Source: Dyella sp. A6 (lineage in GTDB: Bacteria; Pseudomonadota; Gammaproteobacteria; Xanthomonadales; Rhodanobacteraceae). From it: a stretch of 64,000 nucleotides of DNA. The notes under the pieces are model-generated. The model saw only the letters and a program-made list of their open reading frames with translations. It did no database searches and was not told the DNA's origin. The stretch spans positions 62,001 to 126,000 of the forward strand of contig NZ_CP132911.1 in assembly GCF_036320485.1 (NCBI RefSeq). Direction: 5' to 3'. Position numbers and translations under genes: made by a program. Below, piece by piece: positions 30,572 through 39,466 of the stretch (position 1 is the stretch's first letter; the number at the start of each line of letters is the position of its first letter).

Positions 30572-32719
30572 ATGGCCACAGCCCTGATGCATCCGACCTA
30601 CGACCCCTACGTGGTCGGGCTGTCCCTGCTGATCGCGACCTATGCGTCCTATGTGGCGCTGGACGTAGCCCGCCGGGTACACGAGAGCGACGCCTACGCC
30701 AAGCGGCTGTGGACCATCGGCGGCGGACTGGTGATGGGCTCGGGTATCTGGTCGATGCACTTCGTCGGCATGCTGGCCATGTCGCTGCCCATCGTGGTGA
30801 CCTACGACCCGTGGCTGACCCTGGCGTCCTGGCTCGCCGCCGTAGCGGTTTCGGCGACGTCGCTGCGGATCGCCTCCGGCGAACGGCTGGCGCGTCGCAC
30901 CCTGGTCGCCGGCGGCGTCGGCATGGGACTAGGTATCTGTGTCATGCACTACATCGGCATGATGGCGATGCAGCTGGTCCCGGCCGTCGAATGGAATGAC
31001 TGGCTGGTAGCGGCGTCGGCGCTGATCGCCGTCGGTGCCTCGGCGACGTCACTGTTGATCTTCTTCGGTCTGCGCCGCCTGCATGGGTTGCGTCGTGCGC
31101 AGGCGCAGGCCGGCGCCGCGCTGGTCATGGGCGTGGCGATCTGCGGCATGCACTACACCGGTATGGCCGCAGCCAGTTTTCCCGCGGGCGCCCACTGCAT
31201 CGATGTCAACGGGCTGGGTGGCCACAGCCTTGTCGCGATGGTGGTGCTGGCCAGCGTGGTACTGCTGTCGATGACCCTGTTCACGTCGATCATCGACACG
31301 CGCCTGCGTACCCGCGCGCAATATCTGGCCACGTCATTGCAGGAGGCCAACCAGGAGCTGGCTGGCGCCAATGAGGCACTGCAACGCATGGCGTACTGCG
31401 ACCTGCTGACCGGGCTGGCCAACCGGACGCTGCTGGAAGAACGCCTGGCAGCCGCCCTGGACAAGGTCGATCGGCGCATGGCCATGCCCGGCAAGCGTCC
31501 GCTGAGCCGTGCGGCCCTGCTCTTCATCGATCTCGACGGCTTCAAGCCGGTGAACGACAGCTACGGCCACGCCGCCGGTGACGAGGTGTTGCGCCAGGTT
31601 GCCGCCCGTCTGCTGGGCGTGGTGCGAGGCATGGACACGGTGGCGCGCATCGGTGGCGACGAGTTCGTGCTGCTGCTGGAAGACGTCAGCGGCAACGCCG
31701 ACGCGGTGGCCATGGCGGAGCGCATCCTGGATGTGCTCGCGGAGCCCTACCGGTTAACCGGGCGCGAGGCTGGCTTGTCCTGTTCGATCGGCGTGGCGCT
31801 GTATCCGGAGCATGGCGACCGCAGCCAGTTGACGTTGCACGCCGACGCGGCGATGTACGCGTCCAAACGCGCTGGCGGCAACACCTACGCGGTCTACGAG
31901 CCGCACATGCACAGCAGCGCCAGCGAGCAGATGGTCCTACAGCAGGCGCTGCGCGGTGCCATCGCCCGCGACGAGCTCAGCCTGTATTACCAGCCGAAGA
32001 TGAGTCGCAGCGGTGAGCCGGTGGGGATGGAAGCCCTGTTGCGCTGGCATCACCCTGAGCTGGGCACGGTCGACCCCGATGTTTTCATTCCCCTGGCCGA
32101 GCGCTTCGGCCTGATCGTCACGATCGGCGACTGGGTGATCGAGGAAGCCTGCCGCCAGCTGGGCGAGTGGCTACGCGATGGCTTCCGGACCTGCGTGGCG
32201 ATCAATCTGTCGGCCTACCAGCTGCGTCAACCGGATCTGGTCGAACGCCTGCGCGCAGCGCTGGCTCGTCACGGCGTCGATCCCGCACAACTGGAATGCG
32301 AGGTCACCGAAACAGTAGCGATGGAGGACACCGCATCCACCCAGCGCATCATGCGCGAACTGGGCGAGCTGGGTGTGTCGCTGTCGATCGACGACTTCGG
32401 CACCGGCTATTCCAGCCTGTCCTACCTGCGCCAACTACGCGTCCAGCAGCTGAAAATCGACCGCAGCTTCATCCGTGACCTGGACAGTTCCACCGACGCC
32501 CATGCGGTGGTCGACGCGGTGATCCGGCTGGCCCATTCGCTGGGCCTGAAGGTGGTGGCCGAAGGCGTGGAAACCACGGCCCAGCAGCTTGCCCTGCTCG
32601 ACATGGGCTGCGACGAGCTGCAGGGGTTCCTGTTCGCGCGGCCAGCACCGGCCAGTGCGCTGAACCTGAAGACCGCTAACTTGTCGGCTGCCAGCCAGCC
32701 TCTGGCCGTCACCCCCTAA
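30572..32719 (+). CDS. MHYT-GGDEF-EAL c-di-GMP protein
   Basis: The 715-residue protein starts at ATG 30572. Residues 10-245 form the MHYT sensor with seven helices and the three motifs SMHFVGM, VMHYIGM and GMHYTGM (histidines near 63, 126 and 194), proposed to bind copper and sense gases. The GGDEF domain is intact (GGDEF 361-365) with RGMD five residues earlier, an RxxD inhibitory site. The EAL domain keeps EALLRWHHPE and DDFGTGYSSL, so phosphodiesterase activity is plausible too. It may switch between making and degrading c-di-GMP at the inner membrane. Confidence 0.93.
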   Translation: MATALMHPTYDPYVVGLSLLIATYASYVALDVARRVHESDAYAKRLWTIGGGLVMGSGIWSMHFVGMLAMSLPIVVTYDPWLTLASWLAAVAVSATSLRIASGERLARRTLVAGGVGMGLGICVMHYIGMMAMQLVPAVEWNDWLVAASALIAVGASATSLLIFFGLRRLHGLRRAQAQAGAALVMGVAICGMHYTGMAAASFPAGAHCIDVNGLGGHSLVAMVVLASVVLLSMTLFTSIIDTRLRTRAQYLATSLQEANQELAGANEALQRMAYCDLLTGLANRTLLEERLAAALDKVDRRMAMPGKRPLSRAALLFIDLDGFKPVNDSYGHAAGDEVLRQVAARLLGVVRGMDTVARIGGDEFVLLLEDVSGNADAVAMAERILDVLAEPYRLTGREAGLSCSIGVALYPEHGDRSQLTLHADAAMYASKRAGGNTYAVYEPHMHSSASEQMVLQQALRGAIARDELSLYYQPKMSRSGEPVGMEALLRWHHPELGTVDPDVFIPLAERFGLIVTIGDWVIEEACRQLGEWLRDGFRTCVAINLSAYQLRQPDLVERLRAALARHGVDPAQLECEVTETVAMEDTASTQRIMRELGELGVSLSIDDFGTGYSSLSYLRQLRVQQLKIDRSFIRDLDSSTDAHAVVDAVIRLAHSLGLKVVAEGVETTAQQLALLDMGCDELQGFLFARPAPASALNLKTANLSAASQPLAVTP

Positions 32720-33060
32720 AGCACGCGCCACCGCACAAGGGCGTGCGGCCATGAGGTCTGCGGTGGCTTCCATCGCCGTGACCAGCGCACGGCGGCATGC
32801 CGGGTCAGATGCGGCAATGACGTCGCCGCGCCCGCAGAAAATCCTGCACAGATTCAATCCGCGACGTGCCCTTTCACGGATCAGTGGCGAGCGCTCGCTC
32901 ACGACATGTCATTAATCGTATGCATCAGCAAAAAAATGATATTTGTTGTGTATACATGCGCACACCAGAATGAGGAATGAGCGGATCAGGTGTGGTCGGA
33001 TGCTGGTGACCGGGTGAAACACCGTTCTGCGCCAGCAGACAGACAAAGCAGGGTCGACGC
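32720..33060. promoter_or_regulatory. leader of the arabinose operon
   Basis: This 341-bp gap holds a 6-bp GC hairpin just after the MHYT gene (CCGCAC/GTGCGG, 32731-32748, weak terminator candidate). About 110 nt before the AraD1-like gene is an A/T-rich stretch around 32900-32960 that includes a variant of the TNATATWTGTC motif. No gene was seen. Confidence 0.5.
32937..32947 (+). promoter_or_regulatory. TNATATWTGTC-like motif, site 1
   Basis: TGATATTTGTT matches ten of eleven positions of the motif shared with sites near 41697, 57079 and 60123, and lies 113 nt before the AraD1-like start. It is a candidate LysR-regulator target. Confidence 0.4.
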
Positions 33061-34071
33061 ATGCGCCTCATTCAGTTTTTGGACGATACCCATGCTCCTC
33101 GCGTGGGCCAGGTTTCTCCCGATGGAACGACGGTGCGCGAAGTCACCGGGCATGCTTCGGTCTACGATCTTGCAAGTTATGCCCTGGCCCATCAGCGGTC
33201 GCTTGATGATCTCGTGGCCGCACACCTGGGCGGGCGGAGCTACGACTACGCAAAGCTCCTCGATGAGTTGCGCGTGCTTGCGCCGCTCCGGCATCCGGAC
33301 CCGGCTCACTGCCTGGTGACCGGTACCGGCCTCACCCATACGGGCAGTGCGTCGGCTCGTGATGCCATGCACCAGAAGCAGGCCGCCGCCGGTGACGATG
33401 ATGCATCGCTGACCGATTCGATGCGGATTTTCCGCTGGGGGATGGAAGGTGGTCGTCCGACGGATGGTCGCCCCGGCGCGCAGCCGGAGTGGTTCTACAA
33501 GGGCAATGGCGACATGGTGGTTGCACCGGGTGCACCCCTGCATTCCCCCGCTTTTGCACTCGATGGCGGCGAGGAGCCCGAACTGGTCGGCCTCTACCTG
33601 ATCGACGGGGAAGGCTGTCCACGACGGATTGGTTTTGCCCTGGGCAACGAGTTTTCCGATCACGTCACCGAGCGTCAGAACTACCTCTATCTCGCGCATT
33701 CCAAACTGAGGCAGTGCGCCATCGGCCCCGAGATCTGGACCGGGCCGCTTCCCGCCGATCTGCGTGGCACCAGCCGCATCCGTCGCAACGGCAACGTCAT
33801 CTGGGAAAAGCCGTTCCTGACCGGTGAGGCCAACATGTGCCACTCGCTGGCAAACCTCGAATACCACCATTTCAAATACGCCGCGCATCGACGCCCTGGC
33901 GACGTGCACATGCACTTCATGGGCACTGCGACGCTGAGTGTTGCCGACGGCATTCGAACCGAACCCGGTGACGAGTTCGAGATCGACCTGCCGGCGCTTG
34001 GTGCCGCTCTGCGCAATCCGCTGAAAGTCGCCGACGCCGAGTTCGCGATGGGCGACGTACGACCGCTGTAG
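33061..34071 (+). CDS. FAH-family AraD1/GguC-like protein (sugar-acid dehydratase candidate)
   Basis: The 336-residue protein has the fumarylacetoacetase-fold core with acidic metal ligands around GGEEPELVGLY and GNEFSDHV, and the C-terminal HFMGTATLSV, as in AraD1/GguC proteins found in pentose-oxidation operons. It would convert 2-keto-3-deoxy-L-arabonate to alpha-ketoglutarate semialdehyde, the substrate of the enzyme encoded 12 nt downstream. The classic AraD of this step is a DHDPS-fold protein, so the assignment rests on family and operon context. It is cytoplasmic and heads the operon. Confidence 0.8.
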   Translation: MRLIQFLDDTHAPRVGQVSPDGTTVREVTGHASVYDLASYALAHQRSLDDLVAAHLGGRSYDYAKLLDELRVLAPLRHPDPAHCLVTGTGLTHTGSASARDAMHQKQAAAGDDDASLTDSMRIFRWGMEGGRPTDGRPGAQPEWFYKGNGDMVVAPGAPLHSPAFALDGGEEPELVGLYLIDGEGCPRRIGFALGNEFSDHVTERQNYLYLAHSKLRQCAIGPEIWTGPLPADLRGTSRIRRNGNVIWEKPFLTGEANMCHSLANLEYHHFKYAAHRRPGDVHMHFMGTATLSVADGIRTEPGDEFEIDLPALGAALRNPLKVADAEFAMGDVRPL

Positions 34072-34083
34072 GAGCTTGACCCG

Positions 34084-35520
34084 ATGACGCAGAAATACGA
34101 GAGCTACATCGCCGGCCGCTGGGTCGGTGGCAAGAGCTTTTCGCCGGATGAAAACCCTTCCGATCTGGACAACCCGGTCGGCGAGTTCGCCGATGCCGAC
34201 GCGGCGGATGTGGCAGAAGCCGCTGCAGCCGCCAAGGTCGCCCAGCGAGCCTGGGCTGCAACGACCCCGCAGCAGCGCGCCGATATTCTGGACCGGATCG
34301 GCAGCGAGATACTGGCGCGCAAAGAGGAGTTGGGTCGGCTGCTGGCGATGGAGGAAGGCAAGCGCCTGCCCGAGAGCATGGGCGAGGCCGCACGCGCCGG
34401 ACAGATCTTCAAGTTCTTCGCGGGCGAAGCGCTGCGTATTCCCGGTGAACGCCTGGCCTCCACCCGCCCTGGGGTCGATATCGAGATCACCCGCGAGCCG
34501 GTCGGGGTGGTGGGCATCATCGCTCCCTGGAATTTCCCGCTGGCCATTCCGGCGTGGAAGATCGCGCCGGCGCTCGCCTATGGCAACAGCGTGGTGTTCA
34601 AGCCCGCCGAGTCGGTGCCGGCCTGTGCCTGGGCGCTGGCCGAGATCATCAGCAGGGCCGGCGTTCCCGACGGCGTGTTCAATCTCGTCATCGGCACTGG
34701 CGGCGTGGTGGGCAAGGCGATCGTCGACGCGCCCGAGATCGATGCGCTGAGCTTCACCGGCTCCGTTGCCACGGGAAACCGCTTGCTGCAGGACGCCGCG
34801 GCGCGGGGCCTGAAGATCCAGCTCGAGATGGGCGGCAAGAATCCACTGGTGGTGATGGCCGACGCGGATCTTGATCAGGCCGTGCGATGCGCCATCGATG
34901 GAGCATTCTTTTCCACCGGCCAGCGCTGCACGGCATCGAGCCGCCTGATCGTCGAGCGCCCGGTCTACGACGCCTTTGTTGAGCGCATGCAGAAAGCGAT
35001 GCAGGCGCTCAAGGTCGGGCCGGCTCTGGCTGGCGACACCGATATCGGGCCGGTCGCCAGCGCCCGGCAATTCGAACAGGATCGGTCCTACATCCAGATT
35101 GGCAGGGATGAGGGCGCCCGGCTGCTGTGGGGCGGGGAGACGGTCGACGTGGGGCCGCGGGGCTACTACCTGCAGCCGACCTTGTTCGAGGCACGCCCGG
35201 ATCACCGGATCAGCGTCGAGGAAATTTTCGGTCCGGTGGCCTGCGTGATGCCTGCCGACGATTACGAGCACGCATTGAGTCTTGCCAACGACACCCGATA
35301 CGGCCTGTGTGGCGGAATCTGCACCACATCGTTGCGGCACACTACGCATTTCAAGCGGCATGCGCAGGTTGGCATGGTCATGGTCAACCTGCCCACGGCA
35401 GGTGTCGATCCGCATGTTGCGTTCGGTGGACGGAAGGGATCCAGCTATGGCCCGCGCGAGCAGGGCCGCTACGCCGCCGAGTTCTACACCACGGTGAAAA
35501 CTGCTTACACCGCAGCTTGA
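34084..35520 (+). CDS. alpha-ketoglutarate semialdehyde dehydrogenase
   Basis: The 478-residue aldehyde dehydrogenase begins at ATG 34084 behind GGAGC. It contains the cofactor segment FTGSVATGNRL, the general-base E248 in LEMGGKNP and the nucleophile C282 in GQRCTASS. Length and order are typical of the ALDH superfamily, and the family closest in context is KGSADH, which oxidises alpha-ketoglutarate semialdehyde to alpha-ketoglutarate for the TCA cycle. The 12-nt spacing to the AraD1-like gene supports the last step of oxidative L-arabinose degradation. Confidence 0.88.
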   Translation: MTQKYESYIAGRWVGGKSFSPDENPSDLDNPVGEFADADAADVAEAAAAAKVAQRAWAATTPQQRADILDRIGSEILARKEELGRLLAMEEGKRLPESMGEAARAGQIFKFFAGEALRIPGERLASTRPGVDIEITREPVGVVGIIAPWNFPLAIPAWKIAPALAYGNSVVFKPAESVPACAWALAEIISRAGVPDGVFNLVIGTGGVVGKAIVDAPEIDALSFTGSVATGNRLLQDAAARGLKIQLEMGGKNPLVVMADADLDQAVRCAIDGAFFSTGQRCTASSRLIVERPVYDAFVERMQKAMQALKVGPALAGDTDIGPVASARQFEQDRSYIQIGRDEGARLLWGGETVDVGPRGYYLQPTLFEARPDHRISVEEIFGPVACVMPADDYEHALSLANDTRYGLCGGICTTSLRHTTHFKRHAQVGMVMVNLPTAGVDPHVAFGGRKGSSYGPREQGRYAAEFYTTVKTAYTAA

Positions 35521-35542
35521 GGCCAACGATCGAGATGATAAC

Positions 35543-35557
35543 GTCCGTCTGACGGAC
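35543..35557. repeat. 15-bp palindrome between KGSADH and sugar porter genes
   Basis: GTCCGTC-T-GACGGAC is a perfect palindrome about a single base, in the 135-bp gap before the MFS gene. It could be an operator or a short stem affecting downstream expression. Confidence 0.4.
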
Positions 35558-35655
35558 ATGGCGTACCCAGTCCGCAGTCACCCATACCAAAAGAAAGAAA
35601 AATAGCGTTGCTCTGCCCCGGGGGGTGGCTAACGCATCCATGAGGGGAGAGTGAA

Positions 35656-37083
35656 ATGGATCAAGCAGGTGGAAACGACACCGTGGCACTGGGCGGCATG
35701 GCGAAGGCCGCCCACCCGAAGAAAATCCCGATCATCTACATCGTCGGGCCAATTGCCGCGCTGGCAGGCCTGCTGTTCGGCATGGATATAGGCATCATCT
35801 CCGGTGCGTTGCCGCTGATATCCAAGACCTTCAACGCGTCCGACACCATTCAATCTTCCGTGGTGGCTGCGATGATGGCCGGCGCGGCACTGGGTGCGGC
35901 CGGTGCGGGCTGGCTGTCGCACCGTTTCGGGCGCCGTACCACCTTGCTGATAAGCGGCCTCGTGTTTGCCCTTGGCGCGGTCGGCTGCGCGCTGGCCGCG
36001 AGCGCCTACATGCTGATCGGCATGCGCGCGGTTCTTGGCATGGCGGTCGGCATCTCCTCCTACATCGCACCGATCTACCTGTCCGAAATCGCACCGGAAA
36101 AAAGCCGTGGAGCGCTGATCTCGGGCTATCAGCTCTGCATCATGCTGGGCATCCTGGTGGCTTATCTCGTCGATGCCGCGCTGAGCTACTCGGGCAACTG
36201 GCGCTGGATGCTGGGTTCCATGGCGCCACCGGCGCTGCTGATGGTACTGGCCATGCTGTTCCTGCCGCGCAGCCCTCGCTGGCTGATGTCCAAGCAGCGC
36301 GAGGACGAGGCCATGAGCACCCTGCTCACCTTGCGCCAACACGATCACGATATGGCGCGAGTGGAGATGGTCGCGATCCGCGAGAGCCTGGCCGTGGAGG
36401 GCAGCGGCCTGCGGCTGTTCCTCAAGAACGCCAATTTCCGCCGTTCCACCTTCCTGGGCATGCTGCTGCAGGTGATGCAGCAACTCACCGGCGCCAACGT
36501 GATCCTGTATTACGCACCGAGGATCCTCGGCATGGTCGGCATCACCACCGGCACCGAACGGATGTGGGGCACCGTGGCCATCGGTGCGCTGATGACGCTG
36601 GCCACGTTCATCGCCGTGGGCCAGGTCGATCGCGCCGGCCGCAAGCCGCTGCTCTACATCGGCTACAGCGTGATGGGCGCCTGCATGCTCGGCATGGGCA
36701 TCCTGTTCAAGGTCGGCCTGGGCGGCAGCGCCACTGCTTATATCGCCATCGGCCTGCTGGTGGCCTTCGTGATCAGCTATGCCATGTCTGCCGCGCCGGT
36801 GATGTGGATCCTGTGCTCGGAAATCCAGCCGCTGAAGGGCCGCAACTTCGGCGTGTCGGTATCGACGGTGACCAACTGGGTGAGCAACACCTTTGTCGGC
36901 TTCACCTTCCTGCTATTGCTCGACTCCGTCGGCACCAGCCAGACCTTCTGGATGTATGCCGCACTCAACGTGCTTTTCATCTTCCTGGTCTACCGCTTCC
37001 TGCCCGAGACCAAGGGTGTGGCGCTGGAGCATATCGAACGCAAACTGATGTCCGGCACCCGGCTGCGCGATATCGGTGTCTAG
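35656..37083 (+). CDS. MFS sugar porter (arabinose/galactose:H+ symporter type)
   Basis: The 475-residue protein starts at ATG 35656 with GGGGAGAG upstream. It has 12 predicted helices and sugar-porter signatures: GLLFGMDIGIISGAL in helix 1, HRFGRRT in loop 2-3, PRSPRWLM after helix 6, QLTGANVILYYAP in helix 7 and LPETKG at the end. It belongs to the AraE/GalP/XylE group and should bring L-arabinose or D-galactose through the inner membrane. It is last in the AraD1-KGSADH operon, closed by a terminator. Confidence 0.93.
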   Translation: MDQAGGNDTVALGGMAKAAHPKKIPIIYIVGPIAALAGLLFGMDIGIISGALPLISKTFNASDTIQSSVVAAMMAGAALGAAGAGWLSHRFGRRTTLLISGLVFALGAVGCALAASAYMLIGMRAVLGMAVGISSYIAPIYLSEIAPEKSRGALISGYQLCIMLGILVAYLVDAALSYSGNWRWMLGSMAPPALLMVLAMLFLPRSPRWLMSKQREDEAMSTLLTLRQHDHDMARVEMVAIRESLAVEGSGLRLFLKNANFRRSTFLGMLLQVMQQLTGANVILYYAPRILGMVGITTGTERMWGTVAIGALMTLATFIAVGQVDRAGRKPLLYIGYSVMGACMLGMGILFKVGLGGSATAYIAIGLLVAFVISYAMSAAPVMWILCSEIQPLKGRNFGVSVSTVTNWVSNTFVGFTFLLLLDSVGTSQTFWMYAALNVLFIFLVYRFLPETKGVALEHIERKLMSGTRLRDIGV

Positions 37084-37086
37084 GCC

Positions 37087-37124
37087 TGCGGGGATGGACC
37101 TGCGTCCGTCCCCGCAATCGTTTT
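37087..37124 (+). terminator. intrinsic terminator after sugar porter gene
   Basis: TGCGGGGA pairs with TCCCCGCA, with an inner GGAC/GTCC stem and CTGC loop, followed by ATCGTTTT. It separates the catabolic operon from the exported-enzyme run that begins with the epimerase gene. Confidence 0.75.
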
Positions 37125-37200
37125 CGGTGCGTGCAGTGATGTCGGTCGATCGGGCCGGTGCCGCGAAGCGGGTGCCGTTGGTGACAAGGAGTGATCTGTG

Positions 37201-38349
37201 ATGCAGATGTATCGACGTATTCTTGGCGTGTCTCTGGCGGGCGTCCTGCTGATGCCTGCGCTGGCGCTGGCCGCCACGGCGCAAAAGTCGCTGTTCGGCA
37301 CGCTTCCGGACGGAAGGGCAGTGGACGCGGTGACACTGGATAACGGACATGGTATCCGCGTGCGGGTGATCACCTTCGGCGCACGCGTCCAGTCCATCGT
37401 CACCCCCGATCGCAACGGCCACCCCGCCGACATTGCGCTGGGTTACGGCAGCCTGGAGGGCTACCTCGGCAAACGCCAGTTCTTCGGCGCCACGGTGGGC
37501 CGTTTCGCCAACCGCATCGCCAAGGGACGCTTCACCCTCGACGGCAAGACCTACCAGCTGCCGACCAACGACGGTCCCAACTCGCTGCATGGCGGAACCA
37601 AGGGCTTCGACATGCAGCTGTGGAAGATCCTTTCGATCAAGCAGGGCAAGGCCGCCAGCGTCAGCATGCGCTACGTCAGTCCCGATGGCGACCAGGGATA
37701 TCCCGGCACGCTGACAGTGACCGCGACCTACACGCTTTACCCCGATGACCGTCTGACGATCGACTACCAAGCCACCACCGACAAGCCGACCATCGTCAAC
37801 ATCTCCAACCACACCTACTGGAACCTCAACGGCGAGGGCTCCGGCACGGTCTTCAACCAGCGGATGATGATTCCCGCGGCGCAGATCACCCCGGTCGACG
37901 CCACCCAGATTCCGACCGGTGCGTTCCGCGACGTCGCCGGTACGCCGTTCGACTTCCGCAAGGCCAAGCCGATCGGGGCGGATATCCACGACGGTCATTC
38001 CAGGCAGCTGCTGATCGGCCTGGGCTACGACATGAACTGGGTGATCAGTCGCCAGGCCAGCGCCAAGCCGCGCCTGGTGGCACGGATCGTCTCGCCGAGC
38101 AGTGGCCGCGTGCTGAGCCTGTACTCGCGCAAGCCCGGCCTGCAGTTCTATTCCGGCAACTTCCTCAACGGTTCGACCGTCGGCATTTCCGGTCATACGT
38201 ATCGGCAGGGCGATGCTTTCGTGCTTGAACCGCAGCTGTTCCCGGATACGCCCAATCACCCGAACTTCGGCTCGGCCCGACTCAACCCCGGCCAAGTCTA
38301 CCGTAACCGCATTACCTACCGGTTCTCGACCGTGGGCGCCGGGCGCTGA
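37201..38349 (+). CDS. galM: exported aldose 1-epimerase
   Basis: ATG 37201 lies 9 nt after AAGGAG (a GTG at 37198 is also possible) and gives 382 residues with a Sec signal (RRILGVSLAGVLLMPALALAA), so this mutarotase is periplasmic. GalM landmarks are TNDGPNSLHGGTKGFD, the catalytic histidine in ISNHTYWNL and the C-terminal glutamate in VLEPQLFPDTPNHP. It equilibrates alpha and beta anomers of galactose or arabinose freed by the neighbouring glycosidases before uptake. The GH43 gene follows after 11 nt. Confidence 0.9.
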   Translation: MQMYRRILGVSLAGVLLMPALALAATAQKSLFGTLPDGRAVDAVTLDNGHGIRVRVITFGARVQSIVTPDRNGHPADIALGYGSLEGYLGKRQFFGATVGRFANRIAKGRFTLDGKTYQLPTNDGPNSLHGGTKGFDMQLWKILSIKQGKAASVSMRYVSPDGDQGYPGTLTVTATYTLYPDDRLTIDYQATTDKPTIVNISNHTYWNLNGEGSGTVFNQRMMIPAAQITPVDATQIPTGAFRDVAGTPFDFRKAKPIGADIHDGHSRQLLIGLGYDMNWVISRQASAKPRLVARIVSPSSGRVLSLYSRKPGLQFYSGNFLNGSTVGISGHTYRQGDAFVLEPQLFPDTPNHPNFGSARLNPGQVYRNRITYRFSTVGAGR

Positions 38350-38360
38350 AGGGGCGGCGC

Positions 38361-39461
38361 ATGTCTGCATGTCGATCCATGCCGTTGCGGCAGGCCGCTT
38401 CGATCCTTCGTGGGCTTACCGGCGCCGTGCTGCTTGGCGCGTTGTCGATCGGCACCCCGGCGGCCCACGCCGATGCTCCGGTCATCCCGCTCGGCAAGGT
38501 CATCGTCCACGACCCGATGATGATACGTGACGGGGCTATCTGGTACTTGTACGGAACTGGCCGCGGCATCCCTGTCTACAGCTCCGCCGACCTAGTTCAC
38601 TGGCACCCGCGACCGCGAGTGTTCCAGGCGGCGCCGGCCTGGGCGCACCGCACCATCAAGGGCTTCGACGGCTCGATCTGGGCGCCCGAAGTAGCACATG
38701 TCGACGGCCGCTACGTGCTGTATTACGCAGTGTCGGCATTCAAGAAGAACACCTCGGCCATCGGCGTGGCCACCAACGTCACCCTGGACAGCAGCTCGCC
38801 GCGCTATCACTGGGTCGACCACGGCATCGTGGTTCAGTCGATGCCGTATCGCGACCTGTGGAATGCGATTGACCCGGCGGTGATCCGCGGACGCGACGGT
38901 GGCCTGTGGATGGCTTTCGGCTCGTTCTGGGCGGGCCTGAAAATGGTGAAGCTGCGGGCCGACGGTCTGCGACTTGCCACGCCGCAGCAGTGGTATGGCA
39001 TCGCCCGCCGCGAACGTCCGCCGTTCTTCCCGGAAACGCGTCCGGGCCCGGCTGCCGAGGAAGCGCCGTATGTGTTCCGCCATGGTGGCTGGTATTACCT
39101 GTTCGTGTCCTGGGACTACTGCTGCCGGGGCGTGAAGAGCAACTACAAGGTCATGGTGGGCCGCTCGCGCAGTGTGCACGGCCCCTATGTGGATCGCAGC
39201 GGCAAACCCATGGAACAGGGTGGCGGCACGCTCGTGGTCGGTGGTGATGCACTGTATCCGGGCGTCGGCGGCAACGGCGTGATCACCTCCGGGGGCACCG
39301 ACTATCTGGTTTTCCACGCCTACGATGCCAGCGACCATGGCATGCCCAAGCTGAAGATCAAGGCATTGCACTGGAGCGCCGATGGCTGGCCGTCGGTAAG
39401 CCAGGCAGAACTTGATCGCCCTGGCCTGGGCAGGAGCGGGCACACCGGCACCGCGAAGTAA
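38361..39461 (+). CDS. GH43 arabinanase/arabinofuranosidase
   Basis: The 366-residue protein (ATG 38361, GAAGGGG upstream) has a signal peptide and a five-bladed propeller with the GH43 catalytic triad: D51 in VIVHDPMMI, D171 in NAIDPAVI and E234 in AEEAPYVF. The segments GSIWAPEV and WDYCCRGVKSNYKVMVGRS resemble endo-alpha-1,5-L-arabinanases (subfamilies 4-6). It should cut alpha-1,5-linked arabinan side chains or release arabinose in the periplasm. It lies between the epimerase and the six-hairpin gene with short gaps. Confidence 0.87.
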   Translation: MSACRSMPLRQAASILRGLTGAVLLGALSIGTPAAHADAPVIPLGKVIVHDPMMIRDGAIWYLYGTGRGIPVYSSADLVHWHPRPRVFQAAPAWAHRTIKGFDGSIWAPEVAHVDGRYVLYYAVSAFKKNTSAIGVATNVTLDSSSPRYHWVDHGIVVQSMPYRDLWNAIDPAVIRGRDGGLWMAFGSFWAGLKMVKLRADGLRLATPQQWYGIARRERPPFFPETRPGPAAEEAPYVFRHGGWYYLFVSWDYCCRGVKSNYKVMVGRSRSVHGPYVDRSGKPMEQGGGTLVVGGDALYPGVGGNGVITSGGTDYLVFHAYDASDHGMPKLKIKALHWSADGWPSVSQAELDRPGLGRSGHTGTAK

Positions 39462-39466
39462 CCGTC

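Noticed and set aside
32986..35559. 857-codon minus-strand open frame opposite AraD1 and KGSADH
   Set aside because: The plus-strand genes have clear family motifs; the antisense frame shows no domain and typical GC-shadow composition.
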